Positions 51,585-61,455 of a DNA stretch of 64,000 bases are shown one piece after another. The DNA is taken from assembly GCF_003477995.1 (NCBI RefSeq), contig NZ_QUEM01000003.1:104357-168356 (forward strand). The letters run 5' to 3'. The DNA comes from Bacteroides sp. OF04-15BH (lineage in GTDB: Bacteria > Bacteroidota > Bacteroidia > Bacteroidales > Bacteroidaceae). The notes below the pieces were generated by a model that worked only from the letters and a program-made list of their open reading frames with translations, was not told the origin of the DNA and did no database searches. Position numbers and translations under genes: made by a program. The first letter of the stretch is position 1, and each line of letters starts with the position of its first letter.

Positions 51585-51672
51585 GTCTTTATAAATTTAA
51601 AAACGTAATGTATCTTTCTCAGGGCAAAGATAGCGAAAATTCTGCAACCGGACACTGAAAAAATCAGTTTTT

Positions 51673-52716
51673 TTACTTTTTCTCTTTCAAGAGATAGATC
51701 ACCACCGGCAAATGGTCGCTATAACCGTTCAGCCAAACACCGCTGGCCGTGGTTCTCTTGATGTTTCCTTTATATTTTCCTTCGGTCTGGAACAGATAAT
51801 CGCGCATAAAGATCTCATTCTTGAAAAACTTCAAGGTAGAAAAGTCGCGCTCACCTTTTTTATTAAGCAAATTCGGCGAAACGACAATCTGGTCAAACAG
51901 ATTCCACTTGCCGTCATAGAGCAGGGTACCCTGTCCCTTATCGGTCAGAATGCTCCACCAAGGGTTAAACATGTCGTCACGTCCCACCTTTTCAATTTCT
52001 TTCTTTGCCGAAAGTTCCTTAGCCATACTGGCATTGAACGGATCGTCGTTCATATCGCCCATCACGATCACCTTCATCTGTGGATTCGAAGCCAGAATAC
52101 TGTCCTTTAAAACCTTCACCTGTTTTCCCGCCAGTTCACGATGATAGGAACCGGCAAAACGGCTGGGCCAGTGACAAACAATAAAGGTGATGGAATCACC
52201 GGCCAGTGTACCCTGTACGGTCAGGAAGCCACGGGTCTTATAAGTGGTGTCCACCGGTTCAAACACATAAGGCTTCAGAAAACTCTTTGCCGGAGTGAAC
52301 AACTGCGGGTTATAAAGCAGGGCGCAATCCACACCGCGGGTGTCGGGACCTTCGATATGTACAAAACGCATTCCTTTCTTCTGCAAAGCCGGCTGGTTCA
52401 CCAGATCGGTCAGTGCACGGGCATTCTCCACCTCAGATACTCCGATGACGGCAGCTCCCACATTGGGCAAACGGTCTGTTCCCAACTCCGACAATACCGT
52501 AGACATATTTTTGAGCTTCGAAAAATATTTCAAACCGTTCCAGCGTCCTGTTCCCTGCGGCAGGTACTCATAGTCATTTTTTCCTTCATCATGAATGGTA
52601 TCGAACAAATTTTCCAAATTATAAAACCCAACGGCATACATGGAGTATTTTTTCTCCTGTGCAAAAGCAGACAACAGCATGCCACAACCCAAAACAAAGA
52701 ACCAAAATCTCTTCAT
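51673..52716 (-). CDS. Secreted endonuclease/exonuclease/phosphatase family protein
   Basis: This 347-aa protein starts at the ATG at 52716, which gives a clean signal peptide (FWFFVLGCGMLLSAFAQ). The domain belongs to the DNase I-like EEP family: VGFYNLENLFDT near residue 30, GVSEVENARALTDL near 95, FIVCHWPSRFAGSYHRE near 190, VMGDMNDDPFN near 225 and NGYSDHLPVVIYL near the end, which supplies the terminal His. It should cut nucleic acid in the periplasm or at the surface; phosphatase activity is an alternative. It diverges from the TonB receptor operon of the same locus. Confidence 0.88.
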   Translation of the reverse strand: MKRFWFFVLGCGMLLSAFAQEKKYSMYAVGFYNLENLFDTIHDEGKNDYEYLPQGTGRWNGLKYFSKLKNMSTVLSELGTDRLPNVGAAVIGVSEVENARALTDLVNQPALQKKGMRFVHIEGPDTRGVDCALLYNPQLFTPAKSFLKPYVFEPVDTTYKTRGFLTVQGTLAGDSITFIVCHWPSRFAGSYHRELAGKQVKVLKDSILASNPQMKVIVMGDMNDDPFNASMAKELSAKKEIEKVGRDDMFNPWWSILTDKGQGTLLYDGKWNLFDQIVVSPNLLNKKGERDFSTLKFFKNEIFMRDYLFQTEGKYKGNIKRTTASGVWLNGYSDHLPVVIYLLKEKK

Positions 52717-52954
52717 AAAATCTCTTATTTTACATTTCACTTTAAAATTCAGTCTACAAATATGCAATATTTTTATGAGTTTTTCCAACTAAAATGAATT
52801 CCACTTATGATTTAATGCCTAAGAATTCAAAAACTTTAATCATTCATTATACAATTCGACACTCGCATGTAACAGGATTCAGATAAGGAAATTAAAATTA
52901 AGCCTTTTAAAATTAAAAAAGATAGAAGAAAATAGGTACTTTGAGATTATCACC

Positions 52955-52962
52955 TATCTTTG
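52955..52962 (+). promoter_or_regulatory. Candidate -7 box for the TonB receptor operon
   Basis: TATCTTTG lies 30 bases before the start at 52992. The -33 box is poor, so an activator might be needed. Confidence 0.5.
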
Positions 52963-52991
52963 TGGAAAAATCATATAAATAGCTTTAATTT

Positions 52992-55547
52992 ATGAACAAG
53001 AGACTTGCTTTAATAGCGTCTGCATGTTGTTTTTCCACTTATCTTCTTGCCCAGCAAAAAGATACGGTTGCTATTGCCGAGACCATAGCAAAAATGGAAA
53101 ACGCGGACTTTACATTCACCGAATCGCAACTGGACGAAGACAATGACAACGGGCGCACTGTGAATTCCATATTGGGAGTCAACAACGACCTTTATCTCTC
53201 TAATGTCGGATATCTGTTCAGTCCGATGCGTTTCCGGTATCGCAGCTATAACAACCAGCAGAGTGAGACATATATCAACGGGGTTCAGATGAACGATGCC
53301 GAGCGCGGTCAGTTCAGTTACAGTTCCATCGGTGGACTGAATGATGCTACCCGCAACCGTGAAGGCTCTCCGTTCTTCAACATGAATAACTTCGGCTTCT
53401 CGGCCTTAGGAGGTTCTACGGATATCAATGTCAGAGCAAGCCAATATAGCCCGGGCAACAAGATTACCCTTTCGGGCTGTAACCGTAATTATGTGGCACG
53501 CGGTGCCTACACTTTCTCAACCGGTCTGATGAACAACGGATGGGCGGTAACCGGTTCTTTGGCTTACCGCTGGGCCAACGAAGGATTTATCGAAGGAACA
53601 TTCTATAATTCTTTGGGATACTTTCTGGCCGTGCAGAAGGTCTTCAACGACCGTCACAGCCTGAATCTGAGCACCTGGGGCTCACCGACTGAAAGAGCTC
53701 AGCAGGGTGCCTCTACCGAGGAAGCTTACTGGTTGGCCAACAGTCACTACTACAACCCGAACTGGGGTTACCAGAATGGCGAGAAGAGAAATGCTCGCGT
53801 GGTAAATTCCTATGAGCCGACCGCAATCCTTACCTGGGATTTCAACATCAATGACAATACCAAGTTGAGCACCTCGTTCATGGGTAAGTACAGCATGTAC
53901 GGCAATACAGCTCTGGGTTGGTCGGGCAATGCCTCAGACCCTCGTCCGGACTATTACAAGAAGCTCCCGAGCGGACAGATTACCGGTAATGTATTCAACC
54001 AGCCGCTCAGCGACGAGGATGTGCAAATTTGGAAAGACGCTTACGAGTATTGGACCAGCGACAAGGCACACCGCCAGATTGACTGGGATGCCATGTATTT
54101 TGCCAATGCACAGCAAAAGGCTCTGGGAGGAGAAGCACTTTACTATGTAGAGGAAAGACACAATGACCAGATGGCATTCAATCTGAACTCAACCTTGAAG
54201 CACTCATTCCAGAAAAACGGAGCCATCTCTGCCGGCTTCAATGTGGGAACCACAAAAGGTATGCACTACAAAACCATGAGCGATCTGCTGGGTGCCGACT
54301 ATATGACCGATATCGACAAGTTCTCTGTACGCGATTACGGCTACAACTCTCCACTGATCCAAAACGATCTGGACAATCCGAACCGCATTATTAAGGAAGG
54401 CGACATCTTCGGCTATAATTATAATGTATACGTAAATCGTGCCAACGTATGGAGTAACTACCAGCTCACCAAAGGCATCACGACCCTGTTTGCCGCCTTC
54501 CGTCTGGGTGGAAGCACCATCGAGCGCGACGGTCTGATGCGTAACGGTCGTGCCGCCAACAAGTCAAAAGGCAGCAGCGGAGTGGCCAAGTTCCTGGAAT
54601 CAGGCGGTAAGATCGGACTGACCTTCAAGCCCAACGGCAAGCATACCATCAATATCGGACTGGGATACGAAGAGAATGCTCCTACGGCATACAACGCCTT
54701 CATTGCACCGCGTCTGAAGAATGACTTCGTGGACAATCTGACCAACGAGGAAATGTATTCGGCCGAAGCCAGCTATGCGCTGACCTTGCCGCGCTTCACG
54801 ATGAAGGTGAGCGGTTACTACACCCGCTTCAATGATCTGGTGGAAATGGATGCCTTCTACAACGATCAGGAATCCCGATTCACTTATCTGTCCATGAGCG
54901 GTATTCAGAAGGAATACATGGGTGTGGAACTGGCTGCCAGCGTGAAGATCACTTCAAACCTGAGTTTGAACGCCATCGGTACCTTCAGCAATGCGGAATA
55001 CATCAACAATCCGAATGCGACCCTGACTTACGAAAACGAAAGCGAATCTACCTCGGACATGGTTTATGCCAAGGGTATGAAAGACAGCGGCACCCCGCTC
55101 TCTGCCTATAGCCTGGGACTGGATTACAGCGTAAACGGATGGTTCTTCAATGTAAACGGAAACTACTACCACCGCGGTTTCATCGACTTCTCTACTTACC
55201 GCCGTTTGGGCAGCATCCTGAACAAGAATGCTTCATCGGGCACTGTAGATGAAAACGGTAATCCGGTAGGCGTGCAGGTTCCGGAACAGGAGGAGTTCAA
55301 GGGTGGTTTCATGCTCGACGCTTCTATCGGCAAATACATCCGTCTGAAGAAAGGCCGCAGCCTGAGCCTCAACCTGAGTGTGAACAACATTCTGAACAAC
55401 ACCAATATGAAAACCGGAGGATATGAGCAGAGCCGTGATGACAGCTATGATGACGGCCGCGAACGTCCATACCAGTTCTCAAAACACTCTAAATATTATT
55501 ATGCACAGGGAGTCAATGCATTCATGAACATTGGATTCCGTTTTTAA
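52992..55547 (+). CDS. TonB-dependent receptor of the proposed nucleic-acid locus
   Basis: This 851-aa outer-membrane transporter has a signal peptide (LALIASACCFSTYLLAQ). A plug with RTVNSILGVNNDLYLSNVGY and ETYINGVQMNDAERGQFSY follows at once; there is no carboxypeptidase-like domain. A large barrel ends GVNAFMNIGFRF. It is followed by lipoproteins with DUF5689 and DUF6359-type domains in one operon and by secreted nuclease genes on both sides. This suggests uptake of nucleic acid fragments or nucleosides, which is inference; the receptor itself does not reveal its ligand. Confidence 0.88.
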   Translation: MNKRLALIASACCFSTYLLAQQKDTVAIAETIAKMENADFTFTESQLDEDNDNGRTVNSILGVNNDLYLSNVGYLFSPMRFRYRSYNNQQSETYINGVQMNDAERGQFSYSSIGGLNDATRNREGSPFFNMNNFGFSALGGSTDINVRASQYSPGNKITLSGCNRNYVARGAYTFSTGLMNNGWAVTGSLAYRWANEGFIEGTFYNSLGYFLAVQKVFNDRHSLNLSTWGSPTERAQQGASTEEAYWLANSHYYNPNWGYQNGEKRNARVVNSYEPTAILTWDFNINDNTKLSTSFMGKYSMYGNTALGWSGNASDPRPDYYKKLPSGQITGNVFNQPLSDEDVQIWKDAYEYWTSDKAHRQIDWDAMYFANAQQKALGGEALYYVEERHNDQMAFNLNSTLKHSFQKNGAISAGFNVGTTKGMHYKTMSDLLGADYMTDIDKFSVRDYGYNSPLIQNDLDNPNRIIKEGDIFGYNYNVYVNRANVWSNYQLTKGITTLFAAFRLGGSTIERDGLMRNGRAANKSKGSSGVAKFLESGGKIGLTFKPNGKHTINIGLGYEENAPTAYNAFIAPRLKNDFVDNLTNEEMYSAEASYALTLPRFTMKVSGYYTRFNDLVEMDAFYNDQESRFTYLSMSGIQKEYMGVELAASVKITSNLSLNAIGTFSNAEYINNPNATLTYENESESTSDMVYAKGMKDSGTPLSAYSLGLDYSVNGWFFNVNGNYYHRGFIDFSTYRRLGSILNKNASSGTVDENGNPVGVQVPEQEEFKGGFMLDASIGKYIRLKKGRSLSLNLSVNNILNNTNMKTGGYEQSRDDSYDDGRERPYQFSKHSKYYYAQGVNAFMNIGFRF

Positions 55548-55572
55548 AAACTAACAACAAGAGAGGTATCAT

Positions 55573-56385
55573 ATGAAAAAGATAGCATTATTCATGGTTG
55601 CCCTGGTGGCTGTAATCCTGACCGGCTGTATGGACCAGCACGATGTACCGAATGTGGAGGTTTACGGAAATCCCAGTGTACCGGAAGCCAATACCACCAT
55701 TGCCAACCTGAAAAAACAGTTCAAGAGCATTACCGCCAGCAGCGGAGTGCAGCAGATTGAAGACAGCATCGTCATCAGCGGTGTCATCGTGGCGGATGAT
55801 GAATCCGGAAACGTTTACAAACAGATTTATCTGCGCGACACCACAGCGGCAATCGTAATCGGTATCAACACCACCGGTATCTATTCCAAACTTCCTGTGG
55901 GACAAAGAATCGTAGTAAACTGCAAGGGACTCTATATCGGAGGCTACGGTGCCATGGCCCAGTTGGGAACTCTGTATCAGGGCAAAATCGGACGTATGTC
56001 TGAAAACGTATGGAAAGAGCACATGCGCACCGAAGGAAAACCTTCTTTGAGCTACAAGGAGCTGGTGCCGGACACCATTGATGCCAGCTGGTTGAGCTCG
56101 GCCAACAAAGACGATGCTCCGTTCTTTGTATACATTCAGGACGCAACCATTGAAGAGGCCGACGGAAATACCGTATACGCTCCCGAAGAACTGGGTGACG
56201 GCGGAAACGGTGTGAACCGTACCCTGAAAATCGGTAATACCACCATCCCGTTCCGAATCAGCACATACGCCAACTTTGCAAACGATTACATGCCGAACAG
56301 ACCGTTTAACATGTGTGGTCTGCTCACCCGTTACAACAACGACTGGCAAATAACCGTAAGAACTTCTAGAGATATTGAAAGATAA
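55573..56385 (+). CDS. DUF5689 lipoprotein (OB-fold-like)
   Basis: This 270-aa protein has a lipoprotein signal ending VILTGC (Cys near residue 19). The DUF5689 domain follows: SIVISGVIVADDESGNVYKQIYL and VGQRIVVNCKGLYIGGYGAM form an OB-like barrel, then a second strand set FVYIQDATIEEADGN and FNMCGLLTRYNNDWQITV. OB folds often bind nucleic acid, and DUF5689 is often found beside extracellular nucleases. It is in the operon with the TonB receptor (25-base gap) and is probably a surface or periplasmic partner. Confidence 0.8.
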   Translation: MKKIALFMVALVAVILTGCMDQHDVPNVEVYGNPSVPEANTTIANLKKQFKSITASSGVQQIEDSIVISGVIVADDESGNVYKQIYLRDTTAAIVIGINTTGIYSKLPVGQRIVVNCKGLYIGGYGAMAQLGTLYQGKIGRMSENVWKEHMRTEGKPSLSYKELVPDTIDASWLSSANKDDAPFFVYIQDATIEEADGNTVYAPEELGDGGNGVNRTLKIGNTTIPFRISTYANFANDYMPNRPFNMCGLLTRYNNDWQITVRTSRDIER

Positions 56386-56405
56386 AAAACTAATAGAGAT
56401 ATATT

Positions 56406-58331
56406 ATGAAAATTAAGAAGATTATCAGTTCACTGTTCCTGGCTTCCATGGCATTGTTCACATTCAATGCCTGTAGCGATGTTCCTGCTCCTTATGACAT
56501 TCCGGGAACCGGAGGCAACACCAGTATTTACGGCGAAGGAACCATGCAGAATCCTTATACCGTAAAAGGAGCCATGCTTAACCAAAACGGAAAATTGGGT
56601 TGGGTAAAGGCATATATCGTAGGTTACATCCCATCGGGAGGTGACGTCAGCTCAACCATTTCCGATGTGGTATTCGGTGCCGAAGGCGCAGGAGAAACCA
56701 ACATGGTGGTATCTGTCGGTCCTGATGACAAAAACATCAATAACTGCCTGGCCGTGCAGTTGCCGTCCGGTGCAATCAGAGACTCTCTGAACCTGAAAGG
56801 ACATCCGCAGAACCTGTATCAGGAAGTAATGCTTCTGGGTACTATGGAGAAGTATTTCGGCGGTTCCGGTATCAAGAACGTGCAGGCTTATATCATGAAT
56901 GGCGATACCATCGGTGATATTCCGGCAGAAGAGGTTGAAGCTATCTTCAGCGAAACATTTGCTTCTAACCAGGGTGAGTTCACCGTGAAGAATGTGAATG
57001 TACCGGCTGAAATGGGTGCTGAGGTATGGACTTGGGATTCTTACAAATACATGAAGGCCACTTCATTTGTGAACTATACAGACTATGCAGCCGAAAGCTG
57101 GTTGATCTCTCCGGAAATCGATTTGAGCAACGCTACCAATGCAACGCTGACTTTCGAATATGTGGCACGCTACTTCACAAACCTGCCAGAGAACATCACT
57201 TTGTGGATTACCGAAAGCAGTGCTGAGAACTGGCAGCAACTGACCATTCCGAACCACGTATTGCAGGATGCATGGACTCCGTTTGCCAAGTCTGGCGACA
57301 TCGACTTGAATGCTTACAAGGGCAAGAAGGTGAAAATCGGATTCAAGTATGCTTGTACAGAAAAGGCCGGAACTTATGAGTTGAAGAATATTTCTATCGA
57401 GGACCGTGTAGCCGGTGAAACTCCGGAAGAACCGGTGAACCCGGGCGACAACGAAAGCAGCAAGGAGAATCCGTTCACCGTAGCCACTGCTATCTCCAAG
57501 TATAATTCCAGCAAACCGTTGGCAGATACTTGGGTGAAGGGTTATGTTGTAGGCTATGTAAACGGTATGAGCATCGACGGTTCTATCCTGAATGACCTGA
57601 GCGGTATTACAGATGACAACAAGACCAACCTGTTGATTTCTGACAACAAGAACGAAACCGACTACAAGAACTGTCTGGTACTGCAATTGCCAAGCGGTGA
57701 TGTACGCAATTCCTTGAACCTGAAAGATAATCCGGAAAATCTGGGCAAAGAACTGATCGTCAAGGGTTCTTTGGAGAAATACTTCGGAACTGCCGGACTG
57801 AAATCTATCACCGAGTATGTGCTCGACGGTCAGGGTTCTGGCGGTACAGAAGAACCGGGCGGTGACGCTATTCTGGAAGAATCTTTCAACAATACATTCG
57901 GCAGCTTCACTCCGGTAAGCGTGAGCGGTGCTCAGGAATGGAAGGCCGACAGTTACGGCTATGTAAAAATGTCAGCTTACTCAGGCGGCAAATCTCTGGA
58001 GAATGAAGACTGGTTGGTTTCTCCGGCAGTTGATTTGAGCAAGGAACGCACCCTGACTTTCGACCATGCTATGGGTCCTAAGAACCAGGATTTGAGCAAC
58101 GCTGCCGACCAGTACACCGTTTGGGTGTCTACAGACTACAGTGGTGATGTTACAACAGCTACCTGGACTCAGGTAAACATTACCTACCCTGCCACTTCCG
58201 GTTGGGACTTCGAAACCGTAACCACCAAACTGCCGGCTGTAGGTGCCAAAGCATATATTGCATTCAAATACAAGAATGCGGATAATGCCAACACCATCAC
58301 TTGGGAAATCAAGAATCTGAGCGTTAAATAA
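56406..58331 (+). CDS. Lipoprotein with duplicated DUF6359 and choice-of-anchor J modules
   Basis: This 641-aa protein has a lipobox FNACS with Cys near residue 22. It contains two copies of a two-part unit. An OB-like DUF6359 module (NPYTVKGAMLNQNGKLGWVKAYIVGYI, again NPFTVATAISKYNSSKPLADTWVKGYVVGYV) is followed each time by a jelly-roll of the choice-of-anchor J type (ESWLISPEIDLS, again EDWLVSPAVDLS). A short acidic linker joins them. The doubling suggests a bivalent surface binding protein. It is the third gene of the receptor operon and is followed by a hairpin. Confidence 0.8.
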   Translation: MKIKKIISSLFLASMALFTFNACSDVPAPYDIPGTGGNTSIYGEGTMQNPYTVKGAMLNQNGKLGWVKAYIVGYIPSGGDVSSTISDVVFGAEGAGETNMVVSVGPDDKNINNCLAVQLPSGAIRDSLNLKGHPQNLYQEVMLLGTMEKYFGGSGIKNVQAYIMNGDTIGDIPAEEVEAIFSETFASNQGEFTVKNVNVPAEMGAEVWTWDSYKYMKATSFVNYTDYAAESWLISPEIDLSNATNATLTFEYVARYFTNLPENITLWITESSAENWQQLTIPNHVLQDAWTPFAKSGDIDLNAYKGKKVKIGFKYACTEKAGTYELKNISIEDRVAGETPEEPVNPGDNESSKENPFTVATAISKYNSSKPLADTWVKGYVVGYVNGMSIDGSILNDLSGITDDNKTNLLISDNKNETDYKNCLVLQLPSGDVRNSLNLKDNPENLGKELIVKGSLEKYFGTAGLKSITEYVLDGQGSGGTEEPGGDAILEESFNNTFGSFTPVSVSGAQEWKADSYGYVKMSAYSGGKSLENEDWLVSPAVDLSKERTLTFDHAMGPKNQDLSNAADQYTVWVSTDYSGDVTTATWTQVNITYPATSGWDFETVTTKLPAVGAKAYIAFKYKNADNANTITWEIKNLSVK

Positions 58332-58352
58332 CCTCTTAATTGATAATACTAC

Positions 58353-58399
58353 GAAGAATTGTCATTCTGGGATTTACCTCCTGGAATGACAATTCTTTG
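58353..58399 (+). terminator. Hairpin between the receptor operon and the nuclease gene
   Basis: AAGAATTGTCATTC pairs exactly with GAATGACAATTCTT and is followed by TGTTTAAA. It lies 20 bases before the nuclease start and may act as a partial terminator. Confidence 0.75.
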
Positions 58400-58419
58400 T
58401 TTAAAATCCACAACAAAGA

Positions 58420-59301
58420 ATGTTCCTTAAAAAGATTCATACCTTTATATTTATTCTGGCCACCATACTGGTGTCTTCCTGCTCCAGCGACAATGAGGGC
58501 AGCAGCAGTTCGCAGAACTCCAACGGCAATCCGCTGGTAATCCAGAATGCCGGAAACCTGGAAATCCCCCGCATTGACGACAATGCCGGAAAAATCATCT
58601 CACATTATGCTTCGGGCATCCTGAACTATACCGTAGACTGGCATGCCGACAAAAAGCACTCCCGCTGGGTGGCTTTCACTTTCACTCCAGAAAACTCCAA
58701 ACAGAACTGGAACCGGAATAACTGGAACAACACGGAATGGAAGGGTGATCCTTTTCAGCCCGATCCGGCCCTGTCTGCCGGAGAGCGTACCGAACTGAGC
58801 GACTTTAGAGGCAGCGGATACGACCGCGGACACCTTTGTGCCTCGGCCGACCGCCTGAACAGCAAAGATTGCAACGAACAGACGTTCTACCTCTCCAATA
58901 TGAGTCCACAGATCGGACGTTTCAACCAGCAGGACTGGGTAGATCTGGAAGGCCTCGTGCAGAACTGGGGACGCAGCAACACGTTCCGCGACACACTTTA
59001 TGTAGTCAAGGGAGGAACCATCCGCGACGACCAGATTCTGCGCTACACCAAGAGCGGCATGCCCGTTCCGAAATACTATTTCATGGCGCTGATGTGTAAA
59101 AAGTCCGGCACCTACAAAGCCATCGGTTTCTGGGTGGAACACAAGTCCTACGGAGGCAATCCAGATGTCAGTTCGTGGGCGGTCAGCATCGACGAACTGG
59201 AGGAAAAAACCGGTATCGATTTCTTCTGTAATCTGCCGGACCGAATTGAAAATCCGATAGAAAAGGCATTCAGTCTGGAAAGTTGGCCCGGATTAAATTA
59301 A
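58420..59301 (+). CDS. Secreted DNA/RNA non-specific endonuclease (lipoprotein)
   Basis: This 293-aa protein has a lipobox VSSCSS near residue 20 followed by a Ser/Asn linker. The catalytic beta-beta-alpha-metal motif is GYDRGHLCASADR near residue 140, in which the DRGH His is the general base and the following Asn residues (FYLSNMSPQIGRFNQ) bind metal. It degrades single- and double-stranded DNA or RNA, and its lipid anchor would place it at the cell surface. It lies at the end of the receptor/DUF5689 group, the strongest clue to that locus's substrate. Confidence 0.93.
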   Translation: MFLKKIHTFIFILATILVSSCSSDNEGSSSSQNSNGNPLVIQNAGNLEIPRIDDNAGKIISHYASGILNYTVDWHADKKHSRWVAFTFTPENSKQNWNRNNWNNTEWKGDPFQPDPALSAGERTELSDFRGSGYDRGHLCASADRLNSKDCNEQTFYLSNMSPQIGRFNQQDWVDLEGLVQNWGRSNTFRDTLYVVKGGTIRDDQILRYTKSGMPVPKYYFMALMCKKSGTYKAIGFWVEHKSYGGNPDVSSWAVSIDELEEKTGIDFFCNLPDRIENPIEKAFSLESWPGLN

Positions 59302-59326
59302 TTTGCTACATTTTTTGGCGGATAAA

Positions 59327-59358
59327 TTTGGTAAATATAAAGAAAACAAGTAATTTTG
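59327..59358 (+). promoter_or_regulatory. Promoter of the ribosomal protein L31 gene
   Basis: TTTG (59327-59330), a 20-bp spacer and TAATTTTG (59351-59358) match the Bacteroidetes consensus. Confidence 0.85.
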
Positions 59359-59427
59359 CACCTCGTAAACAGACCATTACACATTATAGTTACCAGCTAT
59401 ATGTTTAATTGATAAAAATTTTAAATT

Positions 59428-59679
59428 ATGAAGAAAGATATCCATCCAGAAAATTACCGTCCTGTTGTATTCAAAGACATGAGTAACGGTGACATGTTCC
59501 TTTCACGTTCTACTTGCAAGACTACTGACACTGTAGAATTCGAAGGCGAAACTTACCCAGTAGTAAAGCTTGAAATCTCTAACACTTCTCACCCGTTCTA
59601 CACTGGTAAGAGCAAGTTGGTTGATACCGCTGGTCGCGTTGATAAGTTCATGAGCCGCTACGCTAAGACTCGTAAATAA
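59428..59679 (+). CDS. rpmE2: 50S ribosomal protein L31 type B
   Basis: This 83-aa protein begins [18 protein letters not shown] and contains [26 protein letters not shown], the L31 signature. The CxxC zinc pairs of type A L31 are absent, so it is the zinc-free (type B) form. Codon use is highly biased, as in other abundant ribosomal proteins. It has its own promoter and terminator. Confidence 0.95.
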   Translation: MKKDIHPENYRPVVFKDMSNGDMFLSRSTCKTTDTVEFEGETYPVVKLEISNTSHPFYTGKSKLVDTAGRVDKFMSRYAKTRK

Positions 59680-59701
59680 TATCAGGACTCAAGATATTCA
59701 G

Positions 59702-59739
59702 AAAAGAGTTGCTTCGCAAACATGTGAAGCAACTCTTTT
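59702..59739 (+). terminator. Terminator of the L31 gene
   Basis: AAAAGAGTTGCTTC pairs with GAAGCAACTCTTTT, followed by TGTTTT. Confidence 0.9.
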
Positions 59740-59983
59740 TGTTTTCTGCAACCCGGAGTTTCTTCCCGCACTTCTTTTAAAATGATTGGGATGAATTCTG
59801 AAAATCATCGAAATCAAATTTCCGATTCATCAGGATGTTTTTTTTAACGCTCTCACTCCGGCTCTTGACATGCCGTATTTCTTTCGCAGAAAAAGCATGG
59901 CACCGTTCATTTGCCAGAGCCGCAACAAAGCCGGGAAAACGGCCGTAAGGCCGCAAGATGCTGCTTCTGCAAACAAAAAAATA

Positions 59984-60034
59984 TCCGCTTGAGTCTGAGC
60001 GATTCCGGATAACATCCGGGCAGACCCAAGCGGA
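59984..60034 (-). terminator. Large terminator of the PatB gene
   Basis: TCCGCTTG-A-GTCTG pairs with CAGAC-C-CAAGCGGA, with an inner CCGGAT/ATCCGG hairpin. On the minus strand it is followed by seven T residues. Bases 59,740-59,983 hold no convincing gene. Confidence 0.88.
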
Positions 60035-60057
60035 CAATTTATATTTGTGGTTGCGAC

Positions 60058-61227
60058 TTATTTCTTGAACTCCTGATAATATTTCAGGAAACGGTTCAGA
60101 CCTTCTTCCAGAGTAACACGCGGACAGGCCAGATTCCAACGCAGGAATCCGTCACCCTCGGTGCCGTACATTGTTCCGGCATTCAGCCACAGACAGTATT
60201 TTGACTTCAGGTCGTCGTTCATCTCCTCTGAAGTCTTGTTCAGCACACGGCAGTCCAACCAAGCCAGATAAGTACCTTCCAGAGGCACGAGATACAAGTC
60301 CGGCATGTTGGTCTCCACAAAGTTCTTCATGAAGAGATAGTTCTCATGGATGTACACATTCAGTTCATCCAACCAGTCTTCACTCTCGTTATAGGCAGCA
60401 ATCAGAGCTTCCACGGCAAAGCAGTTCAGGCTTTCGATGTCCATGCCCTGCAGCACCCCGTTCACCTTGTCGCGCAACTCCGGATTCGGAGCAAAGATAT
60501 TGGCCACCTGGAAACCAGCCAGATTAAATGCCTTGCTTGGTGAAGCGCAGATCACCGAGTTCATGCGCAACTCTTCAGAAAGAGAAGCAAACGGCGTGTA
60601 GGTGAATCCCGGAGCCACCAGCTCGCAATGAATTTCGTCAGAAATGATATATACATGATGACGCAGACAGATCTCGCCCATACGAAGCAGTTCTTCGCGT
60701 GTCCATACGCGTCCGGCCGGATTGTGAGGGTTGCAGATAATCATCAGCTTCACCGTAGGATCGGCAGCCTTCTTTTCGAGGTCCTCCCAATCTATGGAAT
60801 AACGACCGTTTTCATAGTGCAGCGGATTAGTAACCAAACGGCGGTTATTGCCTTCGATACAGCTAAAGAAATGATTGTATACCGGCGGCTGAATCAACAC
60901 TCCGTCTCCCGGCTGGGTCAGGGCTGTAACCACTGCTGCCAGAGCCGGTACGACTCCAATGGTATAGAGAATCCATTCGCGCTCAATACGGACCTGATGA
61001 CGGCGGTCGAACCAATGGATGATGGCATCATAAAACGCATCCGGAATATGGGCATAGCCAAACACACCCTGCTCCAGACGACGGCTCACGGCTTCTTTGA
61101 TCTTCGGTGCCAAACGGAAATCCATATCGGCAATCCACATAGGCAGCATATCTGCACAACAGTCAGTATCCCATTTGATGGAATTTGTTCCACGACGCGG
61201 AATCACTTCGTCAAAATTGTATTTCAT
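60058..61227 (-). CDS. PLP-dependent C-S lyase, MalY/PatB type
   Basis: This 389-aa fold type I enzyme starts MKYNFDEVIPRRGTNSIKWD, the usual PatB N-terminus. PLP-binding motifs are IICNPHNPAGRVWT near residue 170, ISDEIHCELV near 205 and the Schiff-base Lys in SPSKAFNLAGFQVAN near 240. Family members split cystathionine or related C-S bonds, or act as aminotransferases. Its own terminator and the ~230-base upstream gap suggest an independent unit. Confidence 0.92.
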   Translation of the reverse strand: MKYNFDEVIPRRGTNSIKWDTDCCADMLPMWIADMDFRLAPKIKEAVSRRLEQGVFGYAHIPDAFYDAIIHWFDRRHQVRIEREWILYTIGVVPALAAVVTALTQPGDGVLIQPPVYNHFFSCIEGNNRRLVTNPLHYENGRYSIDWEDLEKKAADPTVKLMIICNPHNPAGRVWTREELLRMGEICLRHHVYIISDEIHCELVAPGFTYTPFASLSEELRMNSVICASPSKAFNLAGFQVANIFAPNPELRDKVNGVLQGMDIESLNCFAVEALIAAYNESEDWLDELNVYIHENYLFMKNFVETNMPDLYLVPLEGTYLAWLDCRVLNKTSEEMNDDLKSKYCLWLNAGTMYGTEGDGFLRWNLACPRVTLEEGLNRFLKYYQEFKK

Positions 61228-61455
61228 CTGTTCTTCTTTTTAAGTTTTGATGATACAATATTACAAAAAATATACGTAAAAAAAGAGGCATTTCTCTTAT
61301 TTTTACGTATATCTAAAAAAGAAAAATCTGCACCGAAAAACAAAATGAAAGCGTTCATCGGAGAGCGTATTCACCAAAAATATTTTTAGGACATTTTTCG
61401 AAAAAAGTGTTCCGGAAAGCCCGCTTCGGAATGGCAGAATGGCAAAGGAAAAAGA

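Noticed and set aside
59777..60139. 120-aa minus-strand frame between L31 and PatB
   Set aside because: It crosses the PatB terminator and start of its coding region in another frame and has no recognisable domain.
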